From: Sulfurimonas sp.
GTDB lineage: Bacteria; Campylobacterota; Campylobacteria; Campylobacterales; Sulfurimonadaceae
Reading direction: 5' to 3'
Assembly (NCBI RefSeq): GCF_041583195.1
Contig: NZ_JBFHGL010000011.1
Coordinates: forward strand, 1-64,000
Length of the DNA stretch: 64,000 bases
Part shown: in pieces, positions 16,746-26,795 of the stretch
Layout: each line of letters begins with the position of its first letter
Position numbering within the stretch: position 1 is the first letter of the stretch
Translations under genes and position numbers: made by a program
Notes under the pieces: model-generated
Told to the model about the DNA's origin: nothing
Database searches by the model: none
What the model saw: only the letters and a program-made list of their open reading frames with translations

Positions 16746-19040
16746 CTAAACTACTTTAATACTTTGAAGATATTTATAAATATCTTCATAAGATCCTTTA
16801 TAGTTATAATCATCTACTTTTGCTTTTGCTTTTTGTTCCATTTCACTTGCTAACTTTTGTAAGAACTCTATTCTAAAGTTTGCACTTGATCCTTTGATAC
16901 TATGAGATTGTAAAGCTATATTTTTATAATCTTTTTTATCTATTGAAATTGCAAGTTCTGGTAAAATAGTTGACATCTTTTTTAGATACAACTCAAGAAG
17001 CATTGTAAGTTCATCTCTTGTTAGTTGCAGCTCTTCCATAAGCTTGTCCGTATCAAGACCTTCTACACTTTTACTAGATTCTACAACTTTACTTTTTACT
17101 TGTTTTTTATCATCTTCTTCAAGATATTTGTCAAAAACTTTTTCAAGCTCTTTTATAACTATAGGTTTTCCTAAAAATGAATCAAATCCGCTTTTAAGAC
17201 CACGCTCTTTAGCCCCTTTGATCACGTTAGCAGTAAGTGCTGAAATCGGAGTATGTTTTAATCCTATATTTTTTTCATAGTTTAGTATCTTTGCAACAGA
17301 CTTATTCCCGTCCATTATAGGCATCTGCTCATCCATAAGTATAAGATCATACTCATCGTTATTTTCCCTATATAGATCATATGCTTCTAAACCGTTGTTT
17401 GCTATATCAAAATCTAGACCGTATTTTGACAACATTATTTTTATCAGTTCTTGGTTTGCTTCATTATCTTCAGCAACCAGTATTTTCCCTTTATAGCTCT
17501 TTATTTTACGCTGGTTTATTATATGTTTCTTGCTAGGATTTAACAGTGCCAGAAACTTAGATTTAAACTTTGCACAATATAGAGGGAAAGTAGCTGACTG
17601 TATATGCTGATACCCTTCATATTCACTGTTTTCTTTACTCATTAAAGCTATATATTTTTTATCTGCTGAATTTATAATATACTCTTTAAGAGTCTTATCT
17701 TGCAGATCTTCACTTATAAAAAATGCAATATCAAATGCAATATCAAGATTATTAACTATATCAATCTTTATATCAAATAAATTAAAATATCTCAGTATAG
17801 AGTCAAGTTTGTATCTGCTTTTTTCATTGTTAAAATAAAAAACAATTTTTTTATCAAATATGTTTGGCATACCACCCATAACCGTACAAGTCAGACTCTC
17901 TACTTTTACAGGCACATCAAGATAAAATGTACTACCCTCGCCCAGTTTTGACTCAACATGGACATCACCCTTCATCAGGTTTGCCAGTTGTCTACATATT
18001 GATAAGCCAAGTCCTGTACCGCTTGTAAAATCCAATGTCTTGTCATGTGCTTGCGTAAACGCAGAAAAAATAATCTTTTGATTTTTTTCACTTATACCTA
18101 CACCGCTGTCATTTACACTTATACTAAGCATCTGATCTTTACATTTAGCTTCAACAGATATTCTACCGCCATGTGGTGTAAACTTTATGGCATTACTTAA
18201 AAAATTTGATATTATCTGTTTAATTCTAAGTGCATCTGCATATATTTCACCTGGAATTTTAGGATCTATAAAAGAGACTATTGTGATATTTTTATTTGAT
18301 GCTGAAGCAACAAACAACTCCAGTGTATGGCTGATCTCATCATGAAGAGAAAAAAACTTAGGTTCTATTGTAAACTCGCCGCTTCTTAGTTTTGAGAAAT
18401 CCAATATATCGTTAATAATACTAAGAAGTGTTTCACCACTTGTATTAATAGTATCTAAATAGTTTCTGTGTTTATCAGACAACTCTTCATCTCTAAGAAC
18501 ATTTACAAAACCAATAATTGCATTTAATGGTGTACGTATCTCATGTGACATGTTGGAGAGGAAATGATCTTTTGCCAAAGTTGCTTTTTCGGCTTTTGCC
18601 CTAGCATCTGTAAGTTTTTGAAAGATTGTATCTGTATAGTATCTAAGTATTCCTCGAAAGTTTTGATCAAACAGATATGAGATCTCATCAAAAATATCTT
18701 TTGAATTAATCTTTGCGTCATATGTAAAATCAACCATAGAACGGCGAAAGTGACTACATATTTCAAAAAGCTCATCTGCACTGATTTCTCTGTTTTTTAG
18801 ATAAGCTAAAAGTTCTTTCATTACAGGGCAGTTGCCAATCTCTGTTTCACCACTTATAACACCCATAAAATAATCAAACACGCCAGAACCGTATATCTCT
18901 ATAAAGCTTTTTGGTTCAATTGAGTGCTGAAGAAGTATTTTTTTTGGAGAATCATATGAAATCCAATTTGCCAATATATCCTCTTTAGCTTCTATAAAAT
19001 TACTTCTATGCTTTACTAATTCTTTACTTTTAATCTTCAT
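16746..19040 (-). CDS. Hybrid sensor histidine kinase (HisKA-HATPase-REC-Hpt)
   Basis: A 764-residue cytosolic phosphorelay kinase with no membrane helix. Residues 1-140 form an all-helical module with EIGNCPVM (67-74) and LFEICSHFRRS, shared with the cyclase at 36768. After a coiled coil come HisKA with His166 (SNMSHEIRTPLN), HATPase with N box NFLSNAIKF, G1 DSGVGIS and G2 GTGLGLS, and a decayed receiver-like stretch. A true receiver follows, with the phosphoacceptor aspartate in LILMDEQMPIMDG. A C-terminal Hpt domain carries the histidine in HSIKGSSANF. All phosphorelay residues are present, so output through the nearby response regulator is plausible but not proven. Confidence 0.92.
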   Translation of the reverse strand: MKIKSKELVKHRSNFIEAKEDILANWISYDSPKKILLQHSIEPKSFIEIYGSGVFDYFMGVISGETEIGNCPVMKELLAYLKNREISADELFEICSHFRRSMVDFTYDAKINSKDIFDEISYLFDQNFRGILRYYTDTIFQKLTDARAKAEKATLAKDHFLSNMSHEIRTPLNAIIGFVNVLRDEELSDKHRNYLDTINTSGETLLSIINDILDFSKLRSGEFTIEPKFFSLHDEISHTLELFVASASNKNITIVSFIDPKIPGEIYADALRIKQIISNFLSNAIKFTPHGGRISVEAKCKDQMLSISVNDSGVGISEKNQKIIFSAFTQAHDKTLDFTSGTGLGLSICRQLANLMKGDVHVESKLGEGSTFYLDVPVKVESLTCTVMGGMPNIFDKKIVFYFNNEKSRYKLDSILRYFNLFDIKIDIVNNLDIAFDIAFFISEDLQDKTLKEYIINSADKKYIALMSKENSEYEGYQHIQSATFPLYCAKFKSKFLALLNPSKKHIINQRKIKSYKGKILVAEDNEANQELIKIMLSKYGLDFDIANNGLEAYDLYRENNDEYDLILMDEQMPIMDGNKSVAKILNYEKNIGLKHTPISALTANVIKGAKERGLKSGFDSFLGKPIVIKELEKVFDKYLEEDDKKQVKSKVVESSKSVEGLDTDKLMEELQLTRDELTMLLELYLKKMSTILPELAISIDKKDYKNIALQSHSIKGSSANFRIEFLQKLASEMEQKAKAKVDDYNYKGSYEDIYKYLQSIKVV

Positions 19041-19045
19041 GTCAG

Positions 19046-21598
19046 CTATTTTTTTAATATTTTACTTATGATCTCATACGAGTTTTTAGAAAGTGATTCA
19101 ACACTAACAATTCTTTCGAGTTCAGTTTTTATGAGGGCTTTATTGGTATCATTCATCTTCTCATATATTTTAAATGCACCTGCTAACGCTGAGGCCATTT
19201 GAGCATTGATTTTATCTATCTCTAAAATTTTATCTGCAACAAATTTATACCCTAGTCCGTCTTTTGCATGGAAGTGTTTATAGTTTCTTGCAAATACTCC
19301 AATTAGTGAACGTACAAGATTTGGTACTTTTTCATCATAAGCCTCATCGTTTTGAAGAGCCATAACACGATCTAGAGTACCAGCTCTCTCAGATGCCGAT
19401 AGTATTGCAAAATATTTATTCATTACGAGTGTGTCTTTTTTATATTTTGAATAAAAATCTGCTAAAGCGATTGCACTCTCTTTTTGTGTCGTATTTTCAA
19501 GTATATCCAAGGCTATTATTTTATCAGTCATCGTTACAGAGTTTTCATATTGATCATAAGCTAAAGCTGTAATTTCCACATCTTCAAGAGCACTCAACAT
19601 TTTTAAAACCCTATTTTTAATTGCGCGCTCACCCATACTCTGTGAATCAATTGCGTCATTTTTAGGTTGATGGTTTTGTTTGTACAGTACGATAAGTTTA
19701 TCTCTATATACACTAGCAAGATGTTTTTTCAGTTTTTCTCTTACCTCATACAGCGGTTCAAAATCAACCACCTCTTGTCTTTGCATAAGCGTAGATATAG
19801 AAGGCAGTTCAAGTACAAGTGCTTTAAATGACAGATCCAGCTTTGCATCTAAAATAAACCCGTAAGTTTTTACAAAATCTTCATTTATCTCTTTTGCATT
19901 CATCATATCCTCAAGTGTCTCAATAGCATATGACTGCATAGACTCATATTTCACAAAAGAGTTTGAGTCGTGTCTGCTTAAAAATGGGTAATCATTTTTT
20001 TCCTGTTTGATAATTACAGGTGCTGAAAAGTCACGGTTGATCGATAAAATAGGCTTAGAAGGAAGTTTCCAAGTGAACTCTTCAAACTCTTTTGAAACTA
20101 TTATTATCTCCTCTAAACTTTCCCTGCCAGATTCTTCTAATAGTGCTATTTTCAGAGGAAAATAGTAAGCTTTTTGAGCTTTTCCATCTAGCGTATTTGG
20201 AATTACCTGAGTTAAACGAAGTGTATAAGTACCATTCTCATATTTTTCACTTACCAGTAACCTAGGTGTTCCGTTTTGGTGGTACCATCTCTCAAATTGT
20301 GTCAGGTCAACTTCGCTTGCTTCACTCATTGCCCATAAAAAATCTTTTGTAGTTACAGCCTGACCATCAAAACTTTGAAAATACAGATCGGTTGCTTTTC
20401 TGTAGTTTTTTTCTCCCAAAAGAGTGTGAATCATACGGATAACCTCAGCACCTTTTTCGTATACGGTTGCGGTGTAGAAGTTATTCATAGATATATATGA
20501 CTCGGGCTGAATCGGGTGTGATGTTGGTGATGCATCTTCAACAAACTGACGATCACGCAGAGCTTTTACATCTTCTATACGCTGAACCTCTTTAGAGTTT
20601 AGATCAGCAGAAAAACACTGATCACGAAAAACAGTAAGACCCTCTTTTAGAGTCAGTTGGAACCAATCGCGACACGTAATCCTATTACCTGTCCAATTAT
20701 GAAAATACTCATGTGCAATTACACTTTGAATACCCATAAAGTCCCTGTCGGTTGCAAGTTCTTCATTTGCTAAAACATAATGGGAATTAAAAATATTAAG
20801 CCCCTTGTTCTCCATTGCACCCATATTAAAACTGTCAACCGCCACTATATTGTAGATATCCAGATCATACTCACGACCATACTTTTGCTCATCCCATAGC
20901 ATTGCATCTTTAAGTGATTTCATAGCGTGGTAACATTTTGATTCGTTTCCAAGATCACAATATATATTTAACTCGATCTCTTTTTTACCCATAGTTGTAA
21001 AACTATCTGTTATGGAACCTAAATCACCGGCAACCAATGCAAAAAGATACGATGGTTTAGGATGAGGATCAAACCATGTAACACTATGTTTATCACCTAA
21101 ATCACTAGTAGTTTTTTTATTTCCGTTTGCTAATAGTACAGGGTATCTTTTTTTGTCCGCTATAACAGTTGTCGTATACACAGACATAACGTCAGGCCTG
21201 TCTATATACGGGGTAATTCTTCTAAAACCTTCAGGTTCATTTTGAGTACAAAAAATTGAACCTGACTTATACAAACCTTCCAATTCTGTATTGTTTTGCG
21301 GATATATTTTATTTTTTATCTTTAACGTAAACTCAGCAGGGACATTATTTACACTCAATACTTCATCTTTATAGCTGTATCTAGTATCATCTATTTTTAA
21401 ATCATTTATATATATTTCCAATAGTTCTAGATCGATACTGTCAAGCTTTAATGTAAATGCAGGATCAATTTCCTGAGATTTAATCTGCATAACATTCGTA
21501 ACCGTAGTAAATTCCTCTTCAAGTTCAAACGTTAAATCTAAACTCTTCACTTTGTAGTAAGGTTTTTTATAATCTTTTAAATATATTGTTTTTACCAT
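19046..21598 (-). CDS. pepN: Aminopeptidase N (M1 family)
   Basis: An 850-residue cytoplasmic zinc aminopeptidase that trims N-terminal residues from peptides. The exopeptidase motif GAMENKGLNIFNS is followed by the zinc site HEYFHNWTGNRITCRD and the downstream glutamate in LKEGLTVFRDQ. These closely follow E. coli PepN, as does the C-terminal helical region. Length is normal. It begins with an ATG after AGGGATTA and is six bases from the start of the hybrid kinase gene, so the two may be co-transcribed, with the cyclase at 21614 upstream on the same strand. Confidence 0.95.
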   Translation of the reverse strand: MVKTIYLKDYKKPYYKVKSLDLTFELEEEFTTVTNVMQIKSQEIDPAFTLKLDSIDLELLEIYINDLKIDDTRYSYKDEVLSVNNVPAEFTLKIKNKIYPQNNTELEGLYKSGSIFCTQNEPEGFRRITPYIDRPDVMSVYTTTVIADKKRYPVLLANGNKKTTSDLGDKHSVTWFDPHPKPSYLFALVAGDLGSITDSFTTMGKKEIELNIYCDLGNESKCYHAMKSLKDAMLWDEQKYGREYDLDIYNIVAVDSFNMGAMENKGLNIFNSHYVLANEELATDRDFMGIQSVIAHEYFHNWTGNRITCRDWFQLTLKEGLTVFRDQCFSADLNSKEVQRIEDVKALRDRQFVEDASPTSHPIQPESYISMNNFYTATVYEKGAEVIRMIHTLLGEKNYRKATDLYFQSFDGQAVTTKDFLWAMSEASEVDLTQFERWYHQNGTPRLLVSEKYENGTYTLRLTQVIPNTLDGKAQKAYYFPLKIALLEESGRESLEEIIIVSKEFEEFTWKLPSKPILSINRDFSAPVIIKQEKNDYPFLSRHDSNSFVKYESMQSYAIETLEDMMNAKEINEDFVKTYGFILDAKLDLSFKALVLELPSISTLMQRQEVVDFEPLYEVREKLKKHLASVYRDKLIVLYKQNHQPKNDAIDSQSMGERAIKNRVLKMLSALEDVEITALAYDQYENSVTMTDKIIALDILENTTQKESAIALADFYSKYKKDTLVMNKYFAILSASERAGTLDRVMALQNDEAYDEKVPNLVRSLIGVFARNYKHFHAKDGLGYKFVADKILEIDKINAQMASALAGAFKIYEKMNDTNKALIKTELERIVSVESLSKNSYEIISKILKK

Positions 21599-21613
21599 TA
21601 ATCCCTCTTAATT

Positions 21614-23380
21614 TTATACTGAAAGTAGATTTCTACCATTTTCTTTTGATTTATACAATAGATCATCTGCTCTTTTTAGCAAACTGTCTATTGATTCGTT
21701 ATTTTGAAATTCAACTAAACCTATACTTAAAGTAACTTGTTTATCAATTTCAAAATTATACTCAGAAATATTTTTCATAATTCTTTCTAAAGAATGCTTT
21801 GCATCATCCATACCTGTGTCCGGCAATATTAACAAAAATTCTTCACCGCCGTATCTTCCTATATGATCAATTTCACGAATATTTTTCTTAATAATATCAA
21901 CCATACGAATCAGAACACTATCACCTTTGTCATGACCAAACTCATCATTTATCTTTTTAAACCAGTCAACATCCGCCATAGCCAAACACAGTTTTGTGTT
22001 GTTTCTAGCAGCTCTTTTTATCTCATGGTCTAAAATCTTTATAATTGAGTAACGGTTATGTGCTTGAGTCAAATAATCTGTTTTTGCAATCTTCTCCAAC
22101 TCTTTTGTTATTTGGACAAGTTGTTTTGTTCTATCTTTTACTTTTAATTCTAGAGACATATTTAAATTTTTTAGCTCGTTAGCTTTTAAATTGATCTGTT
22201 TATGGTGTCTCTCAAACGCTTTTTTTACATAGTTAGAAATAAGGTATGAGATAATCAATGAGATAAAAAGTAAGGCAAAACTACCATAAATGATATTATT
22301 TAGTTTCATATCATGAGCCTCATCTAACACAATGCTTTGCTCAGCGGCACTCTTTCTTATACTTGACTCATAATATCCGCTCACGACAACCCAGTCTGAA
22401 TTTGGAACCTGCTGTGCATATGCATACTTTATCTCAACATTACCAGAAGCTGGGTTTTGCCATTTGTAAGTTACGTAACCGAACTTTTTATCTTCAAACA
22501 TATCTTTAATAGCAAGATAAACTTTGTTTGTATCTTCACTAAAATTTGATATATTTTTCCCAACCAGTTTAGAATTTGTTGAGTGCATAATAATCTCTGC
22601 ATTTTTATTCACTATATAGATATAGTTTGAACTCATTTTATCAATACTGTATAAACTTTTTATCAACATCTCATCTGATCGTTTTGATGCAGAATCAAGA
22701 TACTCAGATGAGCCCATATACCAATCATATAAGCCAAACTTTTTTACATATGCAAGCTGATGGTACTGTTTGTTCATCCCTTTATTTGGTCTGGTAAATG
22801 TATCCCAAAGGTAACCCTCCCCTTCGTTTTTACATATATCAATCTCCTCTTTTATTATCTCTTTACCGCTTGCATCTTTAAAATTGATGATTGAACTACC
22901 TTCTAAATGCCTTAAGTACTCAGGAGCTAGGTAAAATACACCCTTATAATCCAATATCCATATAAAACTTTCTCCCCCATTCCAGGTTAAAGGTCTTAAT
23001 GTTTCAATAATAAGTTCTTGTATCTCTTTTTTTGACTTACTCGCTCTATATTTTTTTTCTAAAGATTTTGCAATTTTTATAGCATTGTTTACTCTTTTTT
23101 GTATACGGTATTTCATCTGATCTTGAGTAATACTTTTATGATAAGTTATATAATCTACAATAGAATTGACTCTACTTTTGATTGTTTTTCTATATGCATT
23201 ATGTAAGTCTTTTTCTATTTCTGCAACATTTTTTTCATAACTTTGATTACTGGCATTTATTATTAGAAAGCTAAATAGTAAAATAACAGAAGGTATAAAT
23301 ATGAATGGACCGTATGCCAATAAGTTAACAATGTTGTGTTCATTTATAAATCTATATTTTTTGTTGTTATTTTCGGCCAT
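21614..23380 (-). CDS. Diguanylate cyclase with periplasmic Cache sensor
   Basis: A 588-residue membrane protein. Helices near 17-45 and 365-385 enclose a periplasmic double sensor of the Cache_2 type, seen in [21 protein letters not shown] and the second half [25 protein letters not shown] short coiled coil leads to a GGDEF domain (about 425-588) with intact GGEEF and an inhibitory REID five residues upstream. So it should make c-di-GMP in response to a small external ligand and be feedback-inhibited. The ligand cannot be predicted. The gene is divergent from pyrC, with about 100 bases between start codons. Confidence 0.9.
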   Translation of the reverse strand: MAENNNKKYRFINEHNIVNLLAYGPFIFIPSVILLFSFLIINASNQSYEKNVAEIEKDLHNAYRKTIKSRVNSIVDYITYHKSITQDQMKYRIQKRVNNAIKIAKSLEKKYRASKSKKEIQELIIETLRPLTWNGGESFIWILDYKGVFYLAPEYLRHLEGSSIINFKDASGKEIIKEEIDICKNEGEGYLWDTFTRPNKGMNKQYHQLAYVKKFGLYDWYMGSSEYLDSASKRSDEMLIKSLYSIDKMSSNYIYIVNKNAEIIMHSTNSKLVGKNISNFSEDTNKVYLAIKDMFEDKKFGYVTYKWQNPASGNVEIKYAYAQQVPNSDWVVVSGYYESSIRKSAAEQSIVLDEAHDMKLNNIIYGSFALLFISLIISYLISNYVKKAFERHHKQINLKANELKNLNMSLELKVKDRTKQLVQITKELEKIAKTDYLTQAHNRYSIIKILDHEIKRAARNNTKLCLAMADVDWFKKINDEFGHDKGDSVLIRMVDIIKKNIREIDHIGRYGGEEFLLILPDTGMDDAKHSLERIMKNISEYNFEIDKQVTLSIGLVEFQNNESIDSLLKRADDLLYKSKENGRNLLSV

Positions 23381-23480
23381 AATTATTATTATATCTTATA
23401 TGTTTTTGTTTATCCTTAATATAACGTTTGATAAAGATTATTTTGTTAAAATACATAAAGATATTTTGTTAAGGATTTTT

Positions 23481-24488
23481 ATGAAAACTCACACTCTTTT
23501 AATGCCGCTTGATATGCACTTACACCTACGTGATGGTGTTATGCTTGAAAATGTAGCTCCACTTACTGCTTACAGTTTTTCAGGTGCTATTATTATGCCA
23601 AATCTAGTACCGCCCGTTACAACTTTAGATGATGTGAAGAAATATAAAGAGCGTATTATGGCTACGGTTCCAAATGATTATTTTGAACCGTATATGACAC
23701 TTTTTTATAAAAACTACGACAAAGCATTTTTAGAAAGCGTTGCTGATCATATAACAGCTATAAAGCTTTATCCTGATGGTGCTACTACAAACTCTGAAGG
23801 CGGTGTAAGCAGTTTTGATATTGAAGAGATGCGTGAGACGCTAGAAGCTATGAGTGAGTTAGAGATCCCTTTATGTGTGCACGGTGAAACTGCAGGTTTT
23901 GTAATGGATAGAGAAGCCGAGTTCATGAGTATATATGAACTTCTTGCAAAAAACTTTCCAAACCTAAAAATTATTATGGAGCATATAACTACAAAAGCCG
24001 CTGTCGATATGCTTGATAAGTATGAAAATCTATATGCAACTATTACTGTTCACCACCTGCTTTTAACTCTTGATGACGTAGTTGGCGGAATGATGATGCC
24101 ACATAACTTTTGTAAGCCTATTGCAAAGCGCCCTGAAGATCTCGATGCTCTTTTAAGTGTAGCTCTGGAAGCTCATCCAAAAGTTATGTTTGGATCAGAT
24201 TCTGCGCCACATCCAAGAGATAAAAAAGAATCTTGCGGATGTGCAGCAGGTGTATTTACCGCACCAATTGCATTACAACTGCTATGTGAAATATTTGAGC
24301 AGTATGATAAACTAGAAAATCTACAAGCATTTGTAAGCGACAATGCCCAAAGCATATACGGTATATGCCCTGAGTTTAAAGAGGTTGTTTTAGAAAAACG
24401 CCCTTTTGAAATTCCTGATAGCTATTCAGGTGTTGTGCCTTTATATGCAGGTAAATTAATTAACTGGGCAATTCAAAGCGTTGAATAA
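23481..24488 (+). CDS. pyrC: Dihydroorotase
   Basis: Converts carbamoyl-aspartate to dihydroorotate in pyrimidine synthesis. The 335-residue zinc enzyme starts [19 protein letters not shown], with the HxH metal ligands, and includes further ligand regions CVHGETA and [10 protein letters not shown] and the aspartate region FGSDSAPH. This is the type II E. coli-like dihydroorotase. I chose the ATG at 23481, preceded by AAGGA. Sixty upstream in-frame codons read as a random hydrophobic stretch opposite the start of the neighbouring cyclase gene. The gene overlaps the following response regulator by eight bases. Confidence 0.94.
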   Translation: MKTHTLLMPLDMHLHLRDGVMLENVAPLTAYSFSGAIIMPNLVPPVTTLDDVKKYKERIMATVPNDYFEPYMTLFYKNYDKAFLESVADHITAIKLYPDGATTNSEGGVSSFDIEEMRETLEAMSELEIPLCVHGETAGFVMDREAEFMSIYELLAKNFPNLKIIMEHITTKAAVDMLDKYENLYATITVHHLLLTLDDVVGGMMMPHNFCKPIAKRPEDLDALLSVALEAHPKVMFGSDSAPHPRDKKESCGCAAGVFTAPIALQLLCEIFEQYDKLENLQAFVSDNAQSIYGICPEFKEVVLEKRPFEIPDSYSGVVPLYAGKLINWAIQSVE

Positions 24489-25137
24489 GATACTACTGCT
24501 TGAGGACGATATTTTACTGGGAGAGACACTGGTAGATCTATTAGAAGATGATGGCTATGAAGTTCATCATTTTCCTAACGGTCAAGATGCACTAGATGCA
24601 ACATTTGATAAAAAATTTGATCTGTATATTCTTGATATAAACGTCCCTCAAATTGATGGCTTAACTTTGCTAAAAGAGCTAAGAGAAGCAGAAGACAACA
24701 CACCTGCCGTGTATCTTACATCACACCAAGAGAAAGATAAACTTATGCAGGGTTTTCAAAACGGTTGCGATGATTTTATAAAAAAACCGTTTGATAACGA
24801 TGAACTTTTAGTTAGAATCTCATCTATCTTAAAAAGAACTATGCCTGCAAAAAAATCTGAATGCATTGACAAACTTTGCCATGATGAAGTTCATAAAAGA
24901 ATCCTTTACAACAATGAAGAACTAGATCTTTCAAAAAAAGAGTATCAACTCTTGCTTTTACTTATGAAGCATGTAAATTCAACTGTTCCTAAAGAGCTTA
25001 TTTTGGATGAGTTATGGAGTATTGGAGAGGGTGGAAGTGACGGTGCATTAAGGGTTTATATAAACCGTATTAAGCAGTTGCTTCCTGATGTAAATATTCA
25101 AAATATAAGAGCAGTCGGATACAAACTTGTTTTATAA
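24481..25137 (+). CDS. OmpR-type response regulator
   Basis: A 218-residue transcription factor. The receiver (1-115) has LLLEDD, phosphoacceptor Asp52 (LYILDINVP) and the lysine in FIKKPFD. The C-terminal winged helix (about 125-218) has [12 protein letters not shown] and [16 protein letters not shown]. Translation starts at TTG 24481, inside the end of pyrC. The gene overlaps the kinase gene by 11 bases, so the two are a cognate pair. The following exbB and exbD in the same run suggest envelope-related output, but no target site was seen. Confidence 0.9.
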   Translation: MNKILLLEDDILLGETLVDLLEDDGYEVHHFPNGQDALDATFDKKFDLYILDINVPQIDGLTLLKELREAEDNTPAVYLTSHQEKDKLMQGFQNGCDDFIKKPFDNDELLVRISSILKRTMPAKKSECIDKLCHDEVHKRILYNNEELDLSKKEYQLLLLLMKHVNSTVPKELILDELWSIGEGGSDGALRVYINRIKQLLPDVNIQNIRAVGYKLVL

Positions 25138-25951
25138 TCTACGTCTAAATATTTTTATATATTACTTTTTTACAACCATAGGTTTTTTGGGTGTATTTTA
25201 CTATTTTTTAGAAGTTTTAGCATTTGATGATCCTTACCTTCTCTTAGCAATTTTGGCAACACTGGCTATATTTTCAGGTGTGTTTATATCAAAGCTTGCC
25301 GTGAAACCTCTAACAGATCATTTAAATAATATTGAGCAGCTCTCAAAAGAGACTCTACATGAGTTAAACCTTCCAATAGCAACCATTAAAACAAATTCAC
25401 AGATGCTCAAAAAAAATATAACAAATGAAAAAGATATAAAAAGAATCTCAAGAATTCTAAGTGCATCAGATATGCTTCAACAACGTTATAACGAGCTTGA
25501 TTATATGATCAAAACCCATACTACAAAAGAGATAGATGAAGAGTTTTATCTAGATACGCTTGTTAAAGAGCGTGTAGAGTTTTTACAAGGGATCTATCCA
25601 AACAAAAAAATAAATTCAGAACTTGAACAAACACAGATTACAAATGACAAGATAGGTCTAAGTAAGGTAATTGACAATATTATTGATAATGGGGTAAAAT
25701 ACAGCCAAAATAACGACAATATAGATATTATTTTAAAAAATAAAAAACTAACCATCCAAGATTACGGTCAAGGAATGGATGAAAATGAAGTCGTTCGTGT
25801 ATTTGACAAATACTATCAAAGTGATTCAGATGCACAAGGTTTTGGAATCGGGCTTAGTTTAGTAAAAAGGTTTTGTGACAAACAAAATATAAAGCTTTCA
25901 ATAGATTCAAAACCAAATGTCGGAACAAAAATAATTTTAGAATTTAAATAA
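25127..25951 (+). CDS. Small membrane sensor histidine kinase
   Basis: A 274-residue kinase, short for its class. Two membrane helices (about 8-28 and 36-56) are separated by only a few residues, so it lacks a real periplasmic sensor and probably senses within the membrane or through a partner. The phosphorylated histidine lies in ETLHELNLPIATIKT. ATP-binding boxes follow: IIDNIIDNGVKYSQ, DYGQGMDE and GFGIGLSLVKR. The start is TTG within the end of the response regulator gene. exbB begins eight bases downstream. Confidence 0.88.
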   Translation: MFYNLRLNIFIYYFFTTIGFLGVFYYFLEVLAFDDPYLLLAILATLAIFSGVFISKLAVKPLTDHLNNIEQLSKETLHELNLPIATIKTNSQMLKKNITNEKDIKRISRILSASDMLQQRYNELDYMIKTHTTKEIDEEFYLDTLVKERVEFLQGIYPNKKINSELEQTQITNDKIGLSKVIDNIIDNGVKYSQNNDNIDIILKNKKLTIQDYGQGMDENEVVRVFDKYYQSDSDAQGFGIGLSLVKRFCDKQNIKLSIDSKPNVGTKIILEFK

Positions 25952-25959
25952 GGAAACAA

Positions 25960-26400
25960 ATGAGCAATTCAAATCTTTTAGCGTATGCTGAACAAACTGT
26001 AGATTATGGAGTAATGGGGATACTTGTAATTATGAGTATCGTTACTCTATGGCTATTCATAGAGCGAATGATGTTTTACAGAAGTGTACGCCTTGATGAT
26101 TATGATAACAGAGACAACTTAGAGCTTGATCTGACTGACAACATCAGCATCATAAGTGCTATAGGCTCAAATGCTCCATATGTAGGACTTTTGGGTACTG
26201 TTCTTGGAATTATGCTGACTTTTTATACTATGGGTGATGCAGGTGCGGTTGATGCAAAAAAAATAATGGTTGGTCTTGCTCTAGCGCTTAAAGCTACTGC
26301 TATGGGTCTGATTGTGGCAATTCCATCAATCATCTTCTATACTATCTCTTTAAGAAAAATAGAAAAAATCTTAACAAAGTATGATATAAAAAATGGCTAA
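25960..26400 (+). CDS. exbB: ExbB/TolQ-type proton channel subunit
   Basis: A 146-residue inner-membrane protein of the MotA/TolQ/ExbB family, shorter than E. coli ExbB. The first helix is about residues 15-35. The conserved pair of helices is marked by NAPYVGLLGTVLGIMLTFY and LALALKATAMGLIVAIPSIIFY. With ExbD it should form a proton-driven motor that energises an outer-membrane process through TonB or a TonB-like partner. AGGAAACA precedes the ATG. It overlaps exbD by eight bases. No tonB is encoded nearby. Confidence 0.88.
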   Translation: MSNSNLLAYAEQTVDYGVMGILVIMSIVTLWLFIERMMFYRSVRLDDYDNRDNLELDLTDNISIISAIGSNAPYVGLLGTVLGIMLTFYTMGDAGAVDAKKIMVGLALALKATAMGLIVAIPSIIFYTISLRKIEKILTKYDIKNG

Positions 26401-26785
26401 GTGCAAAAAAGCTCCAAAAAGATTTGATGAGATAAACGTTATACCGTTTATTGATATTATGCTTGTGCTTTTAGTTATGGTTCTAACTACTGCTACTTTT
26501 ATAAAACAGGGTGTAATTCCCGTAAATCTTCCAGAAGCAAAAAAAGCAGACAAGCAAGATACTAAAAAAGAAGTAACCATATACGTAAACGCGAAAGGTG
26601 AGATCTTTTTTGAAAAAAACAGAGTAAATCTAAAAAGCCTAAAAGAAAACCTAAGCACTATCTCAAAAGAGCAGACAGTTATTCTTAGAAGCGATAAGGA
26701 ATCACGCTTCCAAGACTTTGTAAGTGTTATGGATATACTAAAAGAGCTAGAACACGAACAACTTTATATTGTTACTAAAGAATAA
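26393..26785 (+). CDS. exbD: ExbD/TolR-type protein
   Basis: A 130-residue partner of ExbB. It has one membrane helix (about 18-40) whose proton-carrying aspartate lies in INVIPFIDIMLVLLVM, followed by a periplasmic domain with PVNLPEAK and VTIYVNAKGEIFFEKNRV, typical of the ExbD/TolR fold. It starts inside exbB. The adjacent gene on the other strand ends ten bases away, so there is little room for a terminator. Confidence 0.9.
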   Translation: MAKCKKAPKRFDEINVIPFIDIMLVLLVMVLTTATFIKQGVIPVNLPEAKKADKQDTKKEVTIYVNAKGEIFFEKNRVNLKSLKENLSTISKEQTVILRSDKESRFQDFVSVMDILKELEHEQLYIVTKE

Positions 26786-26795
26786 AATTCTAGAT

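Noticed and set aside
23301-23480. N-terminal extension of dihydroorotase
   Set aside because: It overlaps the divergent cyclase's start and promoter, is not like PyrC, and a proper AAGGA lies before ATG 23481.
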